64,000 nucleotides of DNA from UBA7434 sp042090785 (GCA_042090785.1 JBELIP010000010.1:1-64000), one strand, 5' to 3'; shown: positions 1-10,272, counted from the first letter of the stretch. Translations and numbers: made by a program. Notes: generated by a model from the sequence alone, not told the origin.

Positions 1-1328
<1,328 letters not shown>

Positions 1329-1383
1329 AGCGGCTAATTAAGCCATATCTAAAGAAGAAATTTCAATTTTTTTATTATGAATT

Positions 1384-1417
1384 AAAAAAACAGGGTAAGT
1401 GCTTTTACACTTACCCT
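1384..1417 (-). terminator. Rho-independent terminator after the outer-membrane barrel gene
   Basis: A perfect 10-bp stem (1392-1401 with 1408-1417, loop of six bases) is followed on the minus strand by a run of seven T (1384-1390). It lies just downstream of the stop at 1430 and ahead of tmcA, so it should separate the two transcripts. Confidence 0.9.
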
Positions 1418-1429
1418 ATAGCTCAAGCA

Positions 1430-1960
1430 TTAGTTAATGTTAATTCTTACGCCAACAGAAACATCTTCGATCTCTTCACTTTCACCATACAGCTCAACCG
1501 CATAGCGCTGCCACTTTACTAGCGCTGAAATGCCGTCTGTAATATGAAATTCCGACCCTACGCCATAAGTCAAATCAGTGCCATTGACACTATTCGTACC
1601 ATTAAAGTTTGTCGTTACGTCAACTTCCCAGACGTGAAGCCCAACATTAGCAATAACAGAAAGCTGGTCGGTAATAGATTTTTCGAATACAACAGAGGTC
1701 GCCACGGTACTGGTGTTAGCCGTAATTTCATCATCAAATAACGGTAAAGGCCCAGTGGCACTGCCAGCGTCGACATATGAAAATTCTATAGCAACAAAAT
1801 CACTTACATCGTAGCCTATAACAAGCGACAGACTATTATCGGTTAAATCATTATTATAATCAGCATCACCAATGGCCCCACCAATATAAAGATCGGCGAA
1901 CACAGAATGACTTATTAAAATTGCAGCTGATGAAAACAATGCTATTAATGTTATTTTCAT
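1430..1960 (-). CDS. Small outer-membrane beta-barrel protein (OmpA/OmpW-like fold)
   Basis: The 176-residue product begins with a signal peptide of about 22 residues ending VFA. The mature part starts DLYIGGAIG and shows alternating hydrophobic strands, a GYDVSDF/AIEFSY segment typical of eight-stranded barrels, and a last strand VSVGVRININ. The size and pattern match small porin-like barrels of the OmpA-transmembrane/outer-membrane-protein beta-barrel type. It probably sits in the outer membrane. There is no OmpA peptidoglycan-binding C-terminal domain. The gene is monocistronic, with its own terminator at 1384-1417. The exact family and substrate cannot be told from sequence reading alone. 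Confidence 0.75.
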   Translation of the reverse strand: MKITLIALFSSAAILISHSVFADLYIGGAIGDADYNNDLTDNSLSLVIGYDVSDFVAIEFSYVDAGSATGPLPLFDDEITANTSTVATSVVFEKSITDQLSVIANVGLHVWEVDVTTNFNGTNSVNGTDLTYGVGSEFHITDGISALVKWQRYAVELYGESEEIEDVSVGVRININ

Positions 1961-2113
1961 GACTTACTCTCCATTTGATAACTTATATATTATTTTTTAC
2001 TTAATGAATGTTTTTTTATTTAGACTCTATCAATGCTTTAATTCTACTTGCAGGACATTCATCCCTTATTGGTATACTATCCAGACCTTATCCTAAATAC
2101 TATCTAACTAATT

Positions 2114-4123
2114 TCAATAGTCACTTTTACCAATAACGGGCGCAAGTTTATTAATAAGCGGTTGTAAATGCGACTCAAAATTACGCCATTGGTCTACGCC
2201 ACTCTTATAAAGCGGCTGTCTAACCTGCTCCGAACTCGCGGTACGCACCGCACGCTTAGTTTTATGAAACGCTAAACAAGCGTCTTCAAACGGTAGCCCA
2301 CAATAATCTAAAATACGCACTACCTGAGCTTCAATATCTTCAGTTACATCTTCATATAATACACGCAAAACATCACCTGGCATCTCATTATCCCAATGCG
2401 CCATTAGCGTGACATAATCATTATAATATTGGCCAACATCATCAATGCTATAAGTGAATTCCTGACCTTCTGCAAATAACTGCTTAAAACCACTAAAACA
2501 ACAGGCCACAGAAAATCGGCGCGCATCAATAATTTTAGCGTTGGGAAGAATTATTTTTATTAAACCAATATGCCTAAAGTTATTTGGCATTTTGTCAATA
2601 AAAAATGGCGCATCGCCACGATGAACTTTTGTCTCATCAATATATTGCTTACCAAGTGCATAGCGCTCTTCTGCCGATAAGCTTGCTATTATTTCGGGAT
2701 AATCAATATCCGCTCTCAGTCGCCCCTTGCGTACAAGCTTTTGCGCTATAGCAAGCATGTCAGGTAATTCAAGCGTGCCATCAACCATACTGTGAGACGA
2801 CAAGATTTGCTCGAGCAAAGTAGAGCCCGCTCGCGGCAAGCCAACAATAAATATAGGTGCAGCATCGGGGTAACCATCACGGCCTAACAACTCAATATTG
2901 TCTCTGTTAAAAAAATGACGCTGCGACAGTAGCTCCTCGGTCATTTTTTCGGCGCTGTAACTGCTTTGCAGCTTTTTAACCCGGTTGCCTTTTTCATAAT
3001 AATTAAATGCTAAGCTCCAGTTTTCTTTATCTTCAAACGCTTTCCCTAAAGCAAAATAAAGGTAAGCACCATTGCTTGGCGTTAGCGATTCATTTTTTTC
3101 AATATCTAGCATGCTTTCTATTTCAGCATCATCAAAACGATAGGTTTTTAAATTAGCCAACGAATAATAGGCTTCGCAATAACTTCGGTCACTGTGTATT
3201 GCGCGCTGATAACTCTCAATCGCTTCTGTATTTTTACCCCAAGTCTTAAGCGCATGACCTTTTGATGTATGCGTTACCGAATCATCAGGCAAAATAGCTA
3301 ACACCTTATTAAAGTGCTCTATAGCATCGGCATATTCACCAAGCTGCATTTTGGCAATAGCATACACCGACTGAAACTGCGGGTTAGCTGGATTGGCGCT
3401 GACTAACTCTTTGGCCGTTGTCATTGCCGCTTCAAATTTCTGCCTTCTGCCCAGTATTTTTATATGGTCTATTTTTATTTGCGTATTATCTGGATTAAAC
3501 GCTATAGCGCTATTAAGTAAAAATTCGGCTTCATCCATGGTGCCCAGTCGAAACGCAATATCAGCAAGTAAACGCATAGCCTCAGCATTGGTAGGTGCTT
3601 GCTGAAGAAACTGTTTACAAATTGCCTCAGCTTTAAAGAGCTTGCCCTGCTCCATTAAATCCGTAACGGCAACCAATGCTTTAGGCAGTTTTTGCAAGCG
3701 CACCACTTGCATTTTTGCTTGTTGTGCAGCAGCTGCGTTGCCACTTAAATCCAACAATTCAGCTTGTGCTTTCCAGCTGGCTATTAACGCAGGATTAAGC
3801 TGACAAGCCGTTTGATAAGCCGCTAATGCGGGCAAACTTAAATTCTGCGCACGATAAAGATGGCCCTGCTCTTGAAAAAAGCGGCCTTTATCTATAGCTA
3901 AATCTTTTAATTCATTAAGGTACCGCTGTGCTTTTTTATAGTTTTTTTGATAACGATATGTCACCGCTGCCATATAGTTGGCTTCCGGGTTATGACTATC
4001 ATTATCGAGCACTAACTGTAACTCAGATAACGCTTGCTCAAACTGGCCAGCCGCTATCTTTTTTTGAACACTGGCAGCATCCATTTTAACTATCGGATCT
4101 ATCACGTTATTTTTATCATCCAC
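2114..4123 (-). CDS. TPR-repeat sulfotransferase family protein
   Basis: This is a two-part protein of about 669 residues. Residues about 15-400 are a tandem array of TPR helices. From about 423 there is a sulfotransferase domain with the 5'-phosphosulfate-binding motif GLPRAGSTLLEQIL (residues 428-441) and the C-terminal family block RAVRTAS...VRQPLY. Family knowledge says such enzymes move sulfate from PAPS to an acceptor; the acceptor here is unknown. The first codon at 4123 is GTG with no clear ribosome site. An in-frame ATG at 4084 is an alternative. The gene lies downstream of the TonB-dependent receptor on the same strand, separated by a terminator, a pairing often met in marine and sphingomonad genomes. 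There is no signal peptide, so it should be cytoplasmic. Confidence 0.85.
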   Translation of the reverse strand: MDDKNNVIDPIVKMDAASVQKKIAAGQFEQALSELQLVLDNDSHNPEANYMAAVTYRYQKNYKKAQRYLNELKDLAIDKGRFFQEQGHLYRAQNLSLPALAAYQTACQLNPALIASWKAQAELLDLSGNAAAAQQAKMQVVRLQKLPKALVAVTDLMEQGKLFKAEAICKQFLQQAPTNAEAMRLLADIAFRLGTMDEAEFLLNSAIAFNPDNTQIKIDHIKILGRRQKFEAAMTTAKELVSANPANPQFQSVYAIAKMQLGEYADAIEHFNKVLAILPDDSVTHTSKGHALKTWGKNTEAIESYQRAIHSDRSYCEAYYSLANLKTYRFDDAEIESMLDIEKNESLTPSNGAYLYFALGKAFEDKENWSLAFNYYEKGNRVKKLQSSYSAEKMTEELLSQRHFFNRDNIELLGRDGYPDAAPIFIVGLPRAGSTLLEQILSSHSMVDGTLELPDMLAIAQKLVRKGRLRADIDYPEIIASLSAEERYALGKQYIDETKVHRGDAPFFIDKMPNNFRHIGLIKIILPNAKIIDARRFSVACCFSGFKQLFAEGQEFTYSIDDVGQYYNDYVTLMAHWDNEMPGDVLRVLYEDVTEDIEAQVVRILDYCGLPFEDACLAFHKTKRAVRTASSEQVRQPLYKSGVDQWRNFESHLQPLINKLAPVIGKSDY

Positions 4124-4128
4124 AGATT

Positions 4129-4163
4129 AAAAAAAAGGCCTCGCTATTATATAGCGAGGCCTT
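4129..4163 (-). terminator. Strong rho-independent terminator between receptor and sulfotransferase genes
   Basis: A perfect 12-bp stem (4135-4146 with 4152-4163, five-base loop) is followed on the minus strand by a run of T at 4129-4136. It ends the TonB-dependent receptor transcript and lies almost on top of the start of the next gene. Some read-through or a separate promoter is needed for the sulfotransferase. Confidence 0.93.
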
Positions 4164-4183
4164 AGTCTTTTGGTACTTATTCG

Positions 4184-6679
4184 TTAGATATCAAAAGATA
4201 CTCTTATACCCACCGTACGTGGACGCGTGACGGTAATACGATCTCTATTAAAGGTCGCATTGCCAGAAACTTCTGCGCGCTCGTCGGTTAAGTTCTCAAC
4301 GAAGAGTTCAGCTGACCATTGATCATTGGTCACACCCGCGGTAACACCCAATACTGTCCAGCTATCTAACATAGTGCGGTTAGATACAACAATATCGGTA
4401 GCGGCTTCATCTGAATAGCTAATATGCGGCATGATGTGAGCCGTTTGGCCCGAGTCTAAATCCCACTCGTATCGTGCTTGCAAGTTCAGCTGTAATTCAG
4501 GTGCAAATGCTAACTCATCGCCTTCTTGAACAAAGCTAGTAACAAAGCTTTCTGTAATCTCAGTATCAAGTACAGAAAAGCCACCACTTAAGGTTAAACC
4601 GTTAACGGCCTCAGGAAGGTAAATAAACTCACCTTCAACACCTTTAACTTCGGCATTAGCGGCATTGTCAGAGAAAAATAAGTTTGAAATACTCGTATCA
4701 AAAATGCCCACTTGTAGATTTTCAACATCGACAAAAAAGACATCGCCGTTAACACGTAAATTGCCATCAAGCAGGTCAAGCTTCCAACCAAGCTCGTAGT
4801 TAGTTACGTTATCAGTATCAAAGGAAAATGGCACTCGATAATTATCATCGCCCTTTCCTGCAGGTCGATTTAAGAAGCCCGGTCTAAAACCCTCTGACCA
4901 AGTAACATAGTAAAGCTGGTCTTCGTTAGGCGTCCAAGCCAAACTGAATTTACCAATAACACCGTCGGTTTGTGCTGTATCGTTTGCGCCACTAAACAGC
5001 TCATCCAAATTGTTGCCTGCATTGTTATCTTCAGTCGCGCCTTTATTGCTAAACGAACCAGCAGCACTCCCTTTAATATCAACTTCAACATCGTACCAAC
5101 GCGCACCAAATGTAGCGGTCAACTGCTCTGATAAGTCAATGTTGAGCTCGCCGAATAAACCGTATTGTTTATCGGTACGTAACACGTCATTTCTAAAAAT
5201 AACGCCTTCTGGCCATACACCCGTATCACCCACTGTAGCGCCTACCGCCGAAAAGTTGGGACCAAAGCTATCGCCATCCAATAATTCTGAACCGGGGTAA
5301 TTAAATTGGTTATCTTCATGAATTTCTAAATCACTTAAAAAGCCACCAAAGGTTGCTCTTACCGTATTACTTTGATCAGTAGAAAAACGTAACTCATGCG
5401 TTTGCACTTGAGTTTTAACCACGCTATCAACAAATAGACTTGGTGCAGGACAATTACCTACTGGGTCAGCGCCAATAACAGTGCCATTATTTTCAACATC
5501 CGCTGATTCTACGCCAGCTAACACGTAGGTATCATCACCTTCATTATTAGGTAACAACTGATCGCCATTGCTATCAAAGTTAGTGTAGGTCACAGCGCTG
5601 GTACAAATATAATAAGGAATATATTGGCCAGCAAACAAATAATCGGTGTAGTCAACACGTTGGCTGCTTTCGCGATCGGTAAAGGCACCCGTGTAAATAA
5701 CATCAAGCGCGCCTAATCGTCCTTCTAACGTCCAGTTGGTGTTAACAAACTCATCTTCAAGCGTATCGTTCTCATAGCGCTGAATTTCAAGATCACCTAA
5801 CTCTGGATCCTGAAAAAACACGCCATCAGAATCAACGGTTTGCTGAGAAACCCCAACCAATAGCTTCCAGTCATCGTTGATTTGCCATAAAGCGCTAAGT
5901 CGTGAACCAGCATAAGTCACTTCGTTAATATCGTCTTCGGCGCTGCTAAATGCAGGCTGCAATGTCACACCCGATAAATTAGCACCGGCCTGAAAACCGC
6001 CCGCTTCGAATCGTGCGCTCTGCCCTGTGTTAACACTGCCGGCTACATTATCAATATAGCCACCTTGGTTATCGACATAAACCACACCACGTAAAGTCAC
6101 CGCGTCGCTAACGGGTATGTTAATCATGGCTTCAACATTATTACTTGGCTCGCCACCACTAGTAAAAGCGGTTCCCAGTTTCACTTTGCCAGCAAAACCC
6201 GAAGCATCAGGCTTATTAGTAATTAACCTAACCGTACCAGCCTGTGAGCTAGCACCAAATAAAGTGCCCTGCGGCCCTTTAAGTACCTCAATACGATTAA
6301 TATCGGCAGCGTAGACATCTAAGTTACGCCCCGGCTGTGATAAAGGTTGCTCATCAAGATACAACGCAACATTAGGTGCAAGACCCGCAACACCCGAAGT
6401 CGTAATGTTAGGAGTAGTAGAAGCCACGCCTCGAATATAAATCGTGTTTTGACCTGGCCCATTACCACCAGAGGTCACACCCGGAAGCTGTAAAACATAA
6501 TCGCTAAAGTCAGTAACGCCTAGATTGTCCATTGCTTCTTTATCTAACACACTGACAGATATCGGAATATCCTGTGTGCTCGCTTCCTGCTTAGTGGCGG
6601 TAACAATCACTTCTTCGATTTGTGCGTGAGCAGTGCTGGCAATGAGAATACTGCTAAATAGTGCGGTTCTCTTTAACAT
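4184..6679 (-). CDS. TonB-dependent outer-membrane receptor
   Basis: The 831-residue protein has a signal peptide ending AHA, a TonB box (EEVIVTATK) right after it, and a plug domain with QDIPISVSV, LPGV and the conserved IEVLKGPQGTLFG block. A large barrel follows, ending in a terminal Phe-containing strand (GIRVSFDI). It takes up a large or scarce solute across the outer membrane using TonB-ExbBD energy. The substrate is not readable from sequence. The class resembles the many TonB receptors of marine gammaproteobacteria used for organic compounds as well as siderophores. It is divergent from the BCCT gene and followed by a TPR-sulfotransferase gene. A weak Fur-like inverted repeat lies about 100 bp upstream. 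Confidence 0.95.
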   Translation of the reverse strand: MLKRTALFSSILIASTAHAQIEEVIVTATKQEASTQDIPISVSVLDKEAMDNLGVTDFSDYVLQLPGVTSGGNGPGQNTIYIRGVASTTPNITTSGVAGLAPNVALYLDEQPLSQPGRNLDVYAADINRIEVLKGPQGTLFGASSQAGTVRLITNKPDASGFAGKVKLGTAFTSGGEPSNNVEAMINIPVSDAVTLRGVVYVDNQGGYIDNVAGSVNTGQSARFEAGGFQAGANLSGVTLQPAFSSAEDDINEVTYAGSRLSALWQINDDWKLLVGVSQQTVDSDGVFFQDPELGDLEIQRYENDTLEDEFVNTNWTLEGRLGALDVIYTGAFTDRESSQRVDYTDYLFAGQYIPYYICTSAVTYTNFDSNGDQLLPNNEGDDTYVLAGVESADVENNGTVIGADPVGNCPAPSLFVDSVVKTQVQTHELRFSTDQSNTVRATFGGFLSDLEIHEDNQFNYPGSELLDGDSFGPNFSAVGATVGDTGVWPEGVIFRNDVLRTDKQYGLFGELNIDLSEQLTATFGARWYDVEVDIKGSAAGSFSNKGATEDNNAGNNLDELFSGANDTAQTDGVIGKFSLAWTPNEDQLYYVTWSEGFRPGFLNRPAGKGDDNYRVPFSFDTDNVTNYELGWKLDLLDGNLRVNGDVFFVDVENLQVGIFDTSISNLFFSDNAANAEVKGVEGEFIYLPEAVNGLTLSGGFSVLDTEITESFVTSFVQEGDELAFAPELQLNLQARYEWDLDSGQTAHIMPHISYSDEAATDIVVSNRTMLDSWTVLGVTAGVTNDQWSAELFVENLTDERAEVSGNATFNRDRITVTRPRTVGIRVSFDI

Positions 6680-6776
6680 GAAGCATCCTTATATTGTTAT
6701 AGTTGAATGGTTAAAAAAGTTAGTCGTATAAAAGATATAACTCTAAACATTATTGTTAGGTATAAATAAAAAAACG

Positions 6777-6791
6777 TTAGAATTATTCTTA
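6777..6791. promoter_or_regulatory. Possible Fur-like inverted repeat upstream of the receptor gene
   Basis: TTAGAATTATTCTTA is a 7-1-7 inverted repeat that matches the Fur consensus TGATAATNATTATCA at 10 of 14 arm positions. It lies about 100 bp ahead of the TonB-receptor start. The match is modest and the region is AT-rich. Confidence 0.22.
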
Positions 6792-6888
6792 TTAAGCCGT
6801 TAAAAACGTTATATTACGTCATTAGCGCCAATAAGCGCAGTAAAAATGCATCGTTCTCTAAAAAAAATAGGTGTATTTACTATTAGTT

Positions 6889-6906
6889 GATGCATAAATA
6901 TACATC
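6889..6906. promoter_or_regulatory. Candidate MarR-type operator overlapping a BCCT promoter
   Basis: GATGCATAAATATACATC is an imperfect palindrome with seven of nine pairs. It overlaps a possible sigma-70 promoter (TTTACT at 6876-6881, TATACA at 6899-6904, 17-bp spacing) about 60 bp before the BCCT start. Its size suits a MarR dimer, and a MarR gene is the next gene of the operon. Assignment is inference. Confidence 0.35.
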
Positions 6907-6967
6907 GTGAACTAACTACGTTCGAAAAACACACAGCATGATCAAATAACACTCACAGAGAACAACA

Positions 6968-8551
6968 ATGGTAAAACGTTATACATCAAACTACGAAACC
7001 GGCGATGACAACATTCAGGCTTTTGGTCTCGACATCCACAATCCAGTTTTTATTATTAGCTCAGCTTTAATTATTGCGTTTGTTATTGCTACGATTCAGT
7101 TTCCCGATGCAATGAACGCCTCGCTTTCGAATATTAGAAGCTGGTGCCTAACGAGTTTTGATAGTTTTGTCATGGCCGCCATTAATGCACTGTTAGTTTT
7201 TTGCATTGCATTAATTGTTTCACCGCTGGGCTCTATTCGCCTGGGCGGCAGCAAAGCGAAAACCGAATTTAGCCGCTTAAGTTGGTTTGCCATGCTATTT
7301 GCTGCGGGTATGGGTATTGGGCTAATGTTTTGGAGCGTAGCTGAACCCATGGCCTACTTTACCGGCTGGGCCGGCACTCCCTTTAATGTCGAACCCTGGA
7401 CTGATGAAGCGGCTGGGCTAGCCATGGGCGCGACGGTTTACCACTGGGGGCTGCACGCTTGGGCCATATATGCCGTAGTGGCATTAGCGCTGGCCTTTTT
7501 TAGCTTTAACTGCGGCCTACCCCTAACCTTACGCTCCGCCTTTTACCCCATACTTGGCGAACAATGCTGGCGCTGGCCAGGACATATTATTGATACCTTT
7601 GCTGTACTGGCCACCATATTTGGGCTAGCAACTTCACTGGGGCTGGGCGCATCCCAAGTCAGTGCCGGACTCGCCATGTTAGTGGGACTAGAGGACGGGC
7701 TTAACACTAAAGTATCCATTATTATTTTAGTTATTTTTGTCACCATATTGTCGGTGGTTAGAGGTTTAGATGGCGGTATAAAAATATTAAGTAATACGAA
7801 TATGCTTTTAGCCGCGATGCTTTTACTGTTTGTCGCAACACTGGGGTCTATCGCTGATTTATTCTATTGGATATTTTTTACTACAGAGAACTACGTTAAA
7901 AATATTTTACCACTAAGTAATTCCGTTGGCCGTGAAGATGTTGACTGGATGCGCGACTGGACGGTTTTCTATTGGGCATGGTGGGTAAGCTGGTCGCCCT
8001 TTGTCGGCTTGTTTATAGCGCGTATTTCTAAAGGGCGAACTGTGCGTGAATTTTTATCGGCTGTATTAGTCATACCCACAGTGGTGACTATTGTCTGGAT
8101 GAGTGTTTTTGGTATGAATGCGATAGAGCAAGCCCAAGCCGGCATTGGCAGCCTTGCCAATGGTGTTAGCTCCATTAGCCTTGCCACATTTCAAATGCTA
8201 GAAAACTTGCCCTTTGCTGAAATAACGACGGCAGTTGGCATATTGCTGGTATTAATATTTTTTATCACCTCCTCCGATTCAGGATCCATGGTTATTGATA
8301 GCATTACCGCTGGCGGTAAACTTAACTCACCCGTGGCACAGCGAATATTCTGGGCCGTTATTCAAGGCTTAATTGCTGGCGTGTTACTGTACGGTGGTGG
8401 TGAACATGCATTAAAAGCACTGCAGGCAGGCACCATTGCTACTGGGATTCCGTTTACTTTAGTATTACTATTAATTAGCGTTAGCTTATTTAAGGGGCTA
8501 GCATCAAGCCTAAAAGAAGAAAAGAAAATGACGATTGAGAAAAATATCTAA
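6968..8551 (+). CDS. BCCT-family betaine/carnitine/choline transporter
   Basis: The 527-residue product has about twelve hydrophobic segments and the BCCT signature: a glycine-rich segment AAGMGIGLMFWSVAEP in TM3, and the tryptophan-rich WTVFYWAWWVSWSPFVG block followed by ARISKGR. These carriers import glycine betaine, choline, carnitine, ectoine or DMSP by ion symport, mainly for osmoprotection. There is no long cytoplasmic C-terminal extension of the osmosensing BetT/BetP kind. The start is ATG at 6968 with AGAGAAC upstream. The stop overlaps the start of the following MarR gene (TAATG), so the two are translationally coupled. Substrate preference cannot be told from sequence; compatible solute uptake is the likely role. 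Confidence 0.93.
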   Translation: MVKRYTSNYETGDDNIQAFGLDIHNPVFIISSALIIAFVIATIQFPDAMNASLSNIRSWCLTSFDSFVMAAINALLVFCIALIVSPLGSIRLGGSKAKTEFSRLSWFAMLFAAGMGIGLMFWSVAEPMAYFTGWAGTPFNVEPWTDEAAGLAMGATVYHWGLHAWAIYAVVALALAFFSFNCGLPLTLRSAFYPILGEQCWRWPGHIIDTFAVLATIFGLATSLGLGASQVSAGLAMLVGLEDGLNTKVSIIILVIFVTILSVVRGLDGGIKILSNTNMLLAAMLLLFVATLGSIADLFYWIFFTTENYVKNILPLSNSVGREDVDWMRDWTVFYWAWWVSWSPFVGLFIARISKGRTVREFLSAVLVIPTVVTIVWMSVFGMNAIEQAQAGIGSLANGVSSISLATFQMLENLPFAEITTAVGILLVLIFFITSSDSGSMVIDSITAGGKLNSPVAQRIFWAVIQGLIAGVLLYGGGEHALKALQAGTIATGIPFTLVLLLISVSLFKGLASSLKEEKKMTIEKNI

Positions 8552-9045
8552 TGGAAAAAGTAAACGAAGTGCTTATTGCCTTACGGCGTATTATTCGTGC
8601 AACAGATTTGCACTCAAAGTATTTAGCAAAAAATACGGGGCTAACAGCACCGCAAATGCTATTACTGCAAACCTTGCGCAACAAAGGCGAAGACACTGTA
8701 GGCGCTCTAGCCAAAGAAATGAGCCTAAGCCAAGCAACAGTCACTACTATTTTAGATCGCTTAGAAAAAAAAGGCCTAATATCTAGAGAGCGCTCAACCT
8801 CTGACCGCAGAAAAGTATTAGTTTATTTAAGCGACAGCGCATTAGACATTTTAAAAGATGCCCCTCTTCCACTGCAGGACCAATTTACTCGGCAGTTTAA
8901 TGATTTACAGGAATGGGAACAGCTTATGCTAATTTCATCACTGGGCCGCATTGCTCAAATGATGGATGCACAACACATTGATGCTGCACCGGTACTCGAT
9001 GTGGGCACACTCGACAGACAAACCAATATCATTGAAGAGAAATAA
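8551..9045 (+). CDS. MarR-family transcriptional regulator, EctR/CosR-like
   Basis: The 164-residue winged-helix protein has an N-terminal helix with IRATDLHSKYLAKNTGLT, the recognition-helix region LSQATVTTILDRLEKKGL and a wing containing the SDRRK motif. The N-terminal pattern is like the MarR group that represses ectoine and BCCT genes in halophilic bacteria (EctR, CosR). That link is family knowledge, not proof. The gene starts inside the stop of the BCCT gene (TAATG), so transporter and regulator are made together. A candidate operator lies ahead of the transporter at 6889-6906, which would make the regulation autogenous. A ligand or salt signal cannot be seen. Confidence 0.85.
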   Translation: MEKVNEVLIALRRIIRATDLHSKYLAKNTGLTAPQMLLLQTLRNKGEDTVGALAKEMSLSQATVTTILDRLEKKGLISRERSTSDRRKVLVYLSDSALDILKDAPLPLQDQFTRQFNDLQEWEQLMLISSLGRIAQMMDAQHIDAAPVLDVGTLDRQTNIIEEK

Positions 9046-9092
9046 TTTTTGTTAGATTAATCACTGTCAAAAAATGGCGAGACTAAAAGAAT

Positions 9093-9476
9093 ATGCAATA
9101 TCAAGGTAGCTGTCATTGTGGTTTAGTTCAGTTTCAAGTTGAAGCACCCGAATGTATTGAAGCCGACCGCTGCAACTGCTCTATTTGTACTAAGGCCGGT
9201 TACTTGCATTTAATTGTTCCACTGAGTAAGTTCAAGTTAGTGTCGGGCGAAGATAATTTATCGACCTACACGTTTAATAGCCGCGTAGCTAAACATTCTT
9301 TCTGCACCCATTGTGGCGTTAAGCCTTTTTATACACCTCGATCAAACGCCGATGGCATTGATATCAATGTTAACTGCCTAGACACACCAATATCGCAAAT
9401 TAATATTACCGACTTTGATGGCCAAAACTGGGAATCTAACGCCCATAAGCTAGCGCATAAAAGCAAAGATAGCTAA
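9093..9476 (+). CDS. GFA/CENP-V family zinc-binding protein
   Basis: The 127-residue protein carries the full cysteine pattern of the glutathione-dependent formaldehyde-activating enzyme fold: C7-H-C9-G, C27-N-C29-x2-C32 and C71-x2-C74-G. These bind two zinc ions. Most members of this family have unknown substrates; a role with formaldehyde or glutathione adducts is possible but unproven. It follows the MarR gene by 47 bp in the same direction and may share its transcript. A 20-bp tandem duplication (9467-9506) spans its stop codon. Confidence 0.88.
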   Translation: MQYQGSCHCGLVQFQVEAPECIEADRCNCSICTKAGYLHLIVPLSKFKLVSGEDNLSTYTFNSRVAKHSFCTHCGVKPFYTPRSNADGIDINVNCLDTPISQINITDFDGQNWESNAHKLAHKSKDS

Positions 9477-9506
9477 GGCGATAAAAAGACAGCTAAGGCG
9501 ATAAAA
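9467..9506. repeat. 20-bp direct tandem duplication at the end of the GFA gene
   Basis: Two 20-bp units (agaYagctaaggcgataaaa) follow each other with one mismatch. The first holds the stop codon of the upstream gene. It looks like a recent slippage or duplication event with no coding effect. Confidence 0.85.
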
Positions 9507-9606
9507 CTTGATACATTTTGATACAACTTAAGCTTCTCTAGATATATTTTAATTACATGTTATGGATAAAGTGACCACTCTGATAACAAATTGATGAGTA
9601 ATAATC

Positions 9607-10272
9607 ATGACTAACATACACAAGCTTTTTTCTAAATCGACATCTTCAACTATCATCCCAACATCAGTAACAGCAATCGCAACGCTACTTTGCTCGTTAG
9701 CATTCGCCCAAGGAGAAGAAACCGATGCGGCCAACACTGCCGCTCAAGTCGCAGCCGATGCTGCCGCTGCCGCTGCCGCAACAGAAGCAGGCTCTGCCGA
9801 AGCCATTGCTGCCGCCGAAGCCGCTTTAACCGCATCGGTTCAAGCACAGAACGCTGCACGCGCTGCCAATCAAGCTGCCCGCGAAGCCATATCACCAGAA
9901 GCAAAAGAAGTCCTTAAAGCTACACGCCCTGAAGCCCGCGATGCGGCCAAAACTGCTGCCAAACTCGCACGTGAGAGCGCAAAAGAAGCCGGTTTATCGA
10001 AACAAGAAATTCGTCAAGCAAGCCGTAGCGCCGCACGCGAAGCTGCCTCTGAAATAGTCGCCGAAGCGTTAAGCGAAGCAGGACTTGAAACCGATCCAGC
10101 AGTAGAAGCTGCTCGTGAAGCTGCAAAAGCGGCACGCGAATCAGCAAAAGAAGCCATGCGTGCTGCACGCGAAGCTGCTGCTGAGGATTTTAGTGATGTT
10201 CGCTCCGCAGTTCGTGAAGCATTAGGTGATACTTTTCGTGAGCAGCGAAAAAAACAACGCAATATGCCTTAA
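9607..10272 (+). CDS. Alanine-rich exported helical protein of unknown function
   Basis: I do not recognise this 221-residue protein. It starts with a basic N-terminus and a hydrophobic stretch ending AFA, then QGEE, which reads as a type I signal peptide; the Cys at LLCS does not fit a lipobox. The mature part is very rich in Ala, Glu, Arg and Lys. It falls into an Ala-only style segment (about 40-95) and a charged segment with motifs such as REAAKAARESAKEA and MRAAREAAAED. The pattern predicts long amphipathic helices or coiled coil and is reminiscent of LEA-like or lipoprotein-like helical proteins. The C-terminus is basic (REQRKKQRN). A strong terminator follows. The Ala-rich codons give open frames on other strands that are shadows. 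Confidence 0.75.
   Translation: MTNIHKLFSKSTSSTIIPTSVTAIATLLCSLAFAQGEETDAANTAAQVAADAAAAAAATEAGSAEAIAAAEAALTASVQAQNAARAANQAAREAISPEAKEVLKATRPEARDAAKTAAKLARESAKEAGLSKQEIRQASRSAAREAASEIVAEALSEAGLETDPAVEAAREAAKAARESAKEAMRAAREAAAEDFSDVRSAVREALGDTFREQRKKQRNMP

Noticed and set aside
9653..10262. Long open frames on the opposite strand and other frames of the alanine-rich gene
   Set aside because: Ala/Glu/Arg-rich coding DNA lacks stops in other frames; the products are Leu/Arg/Ser-rich with no domain or ribosome site.
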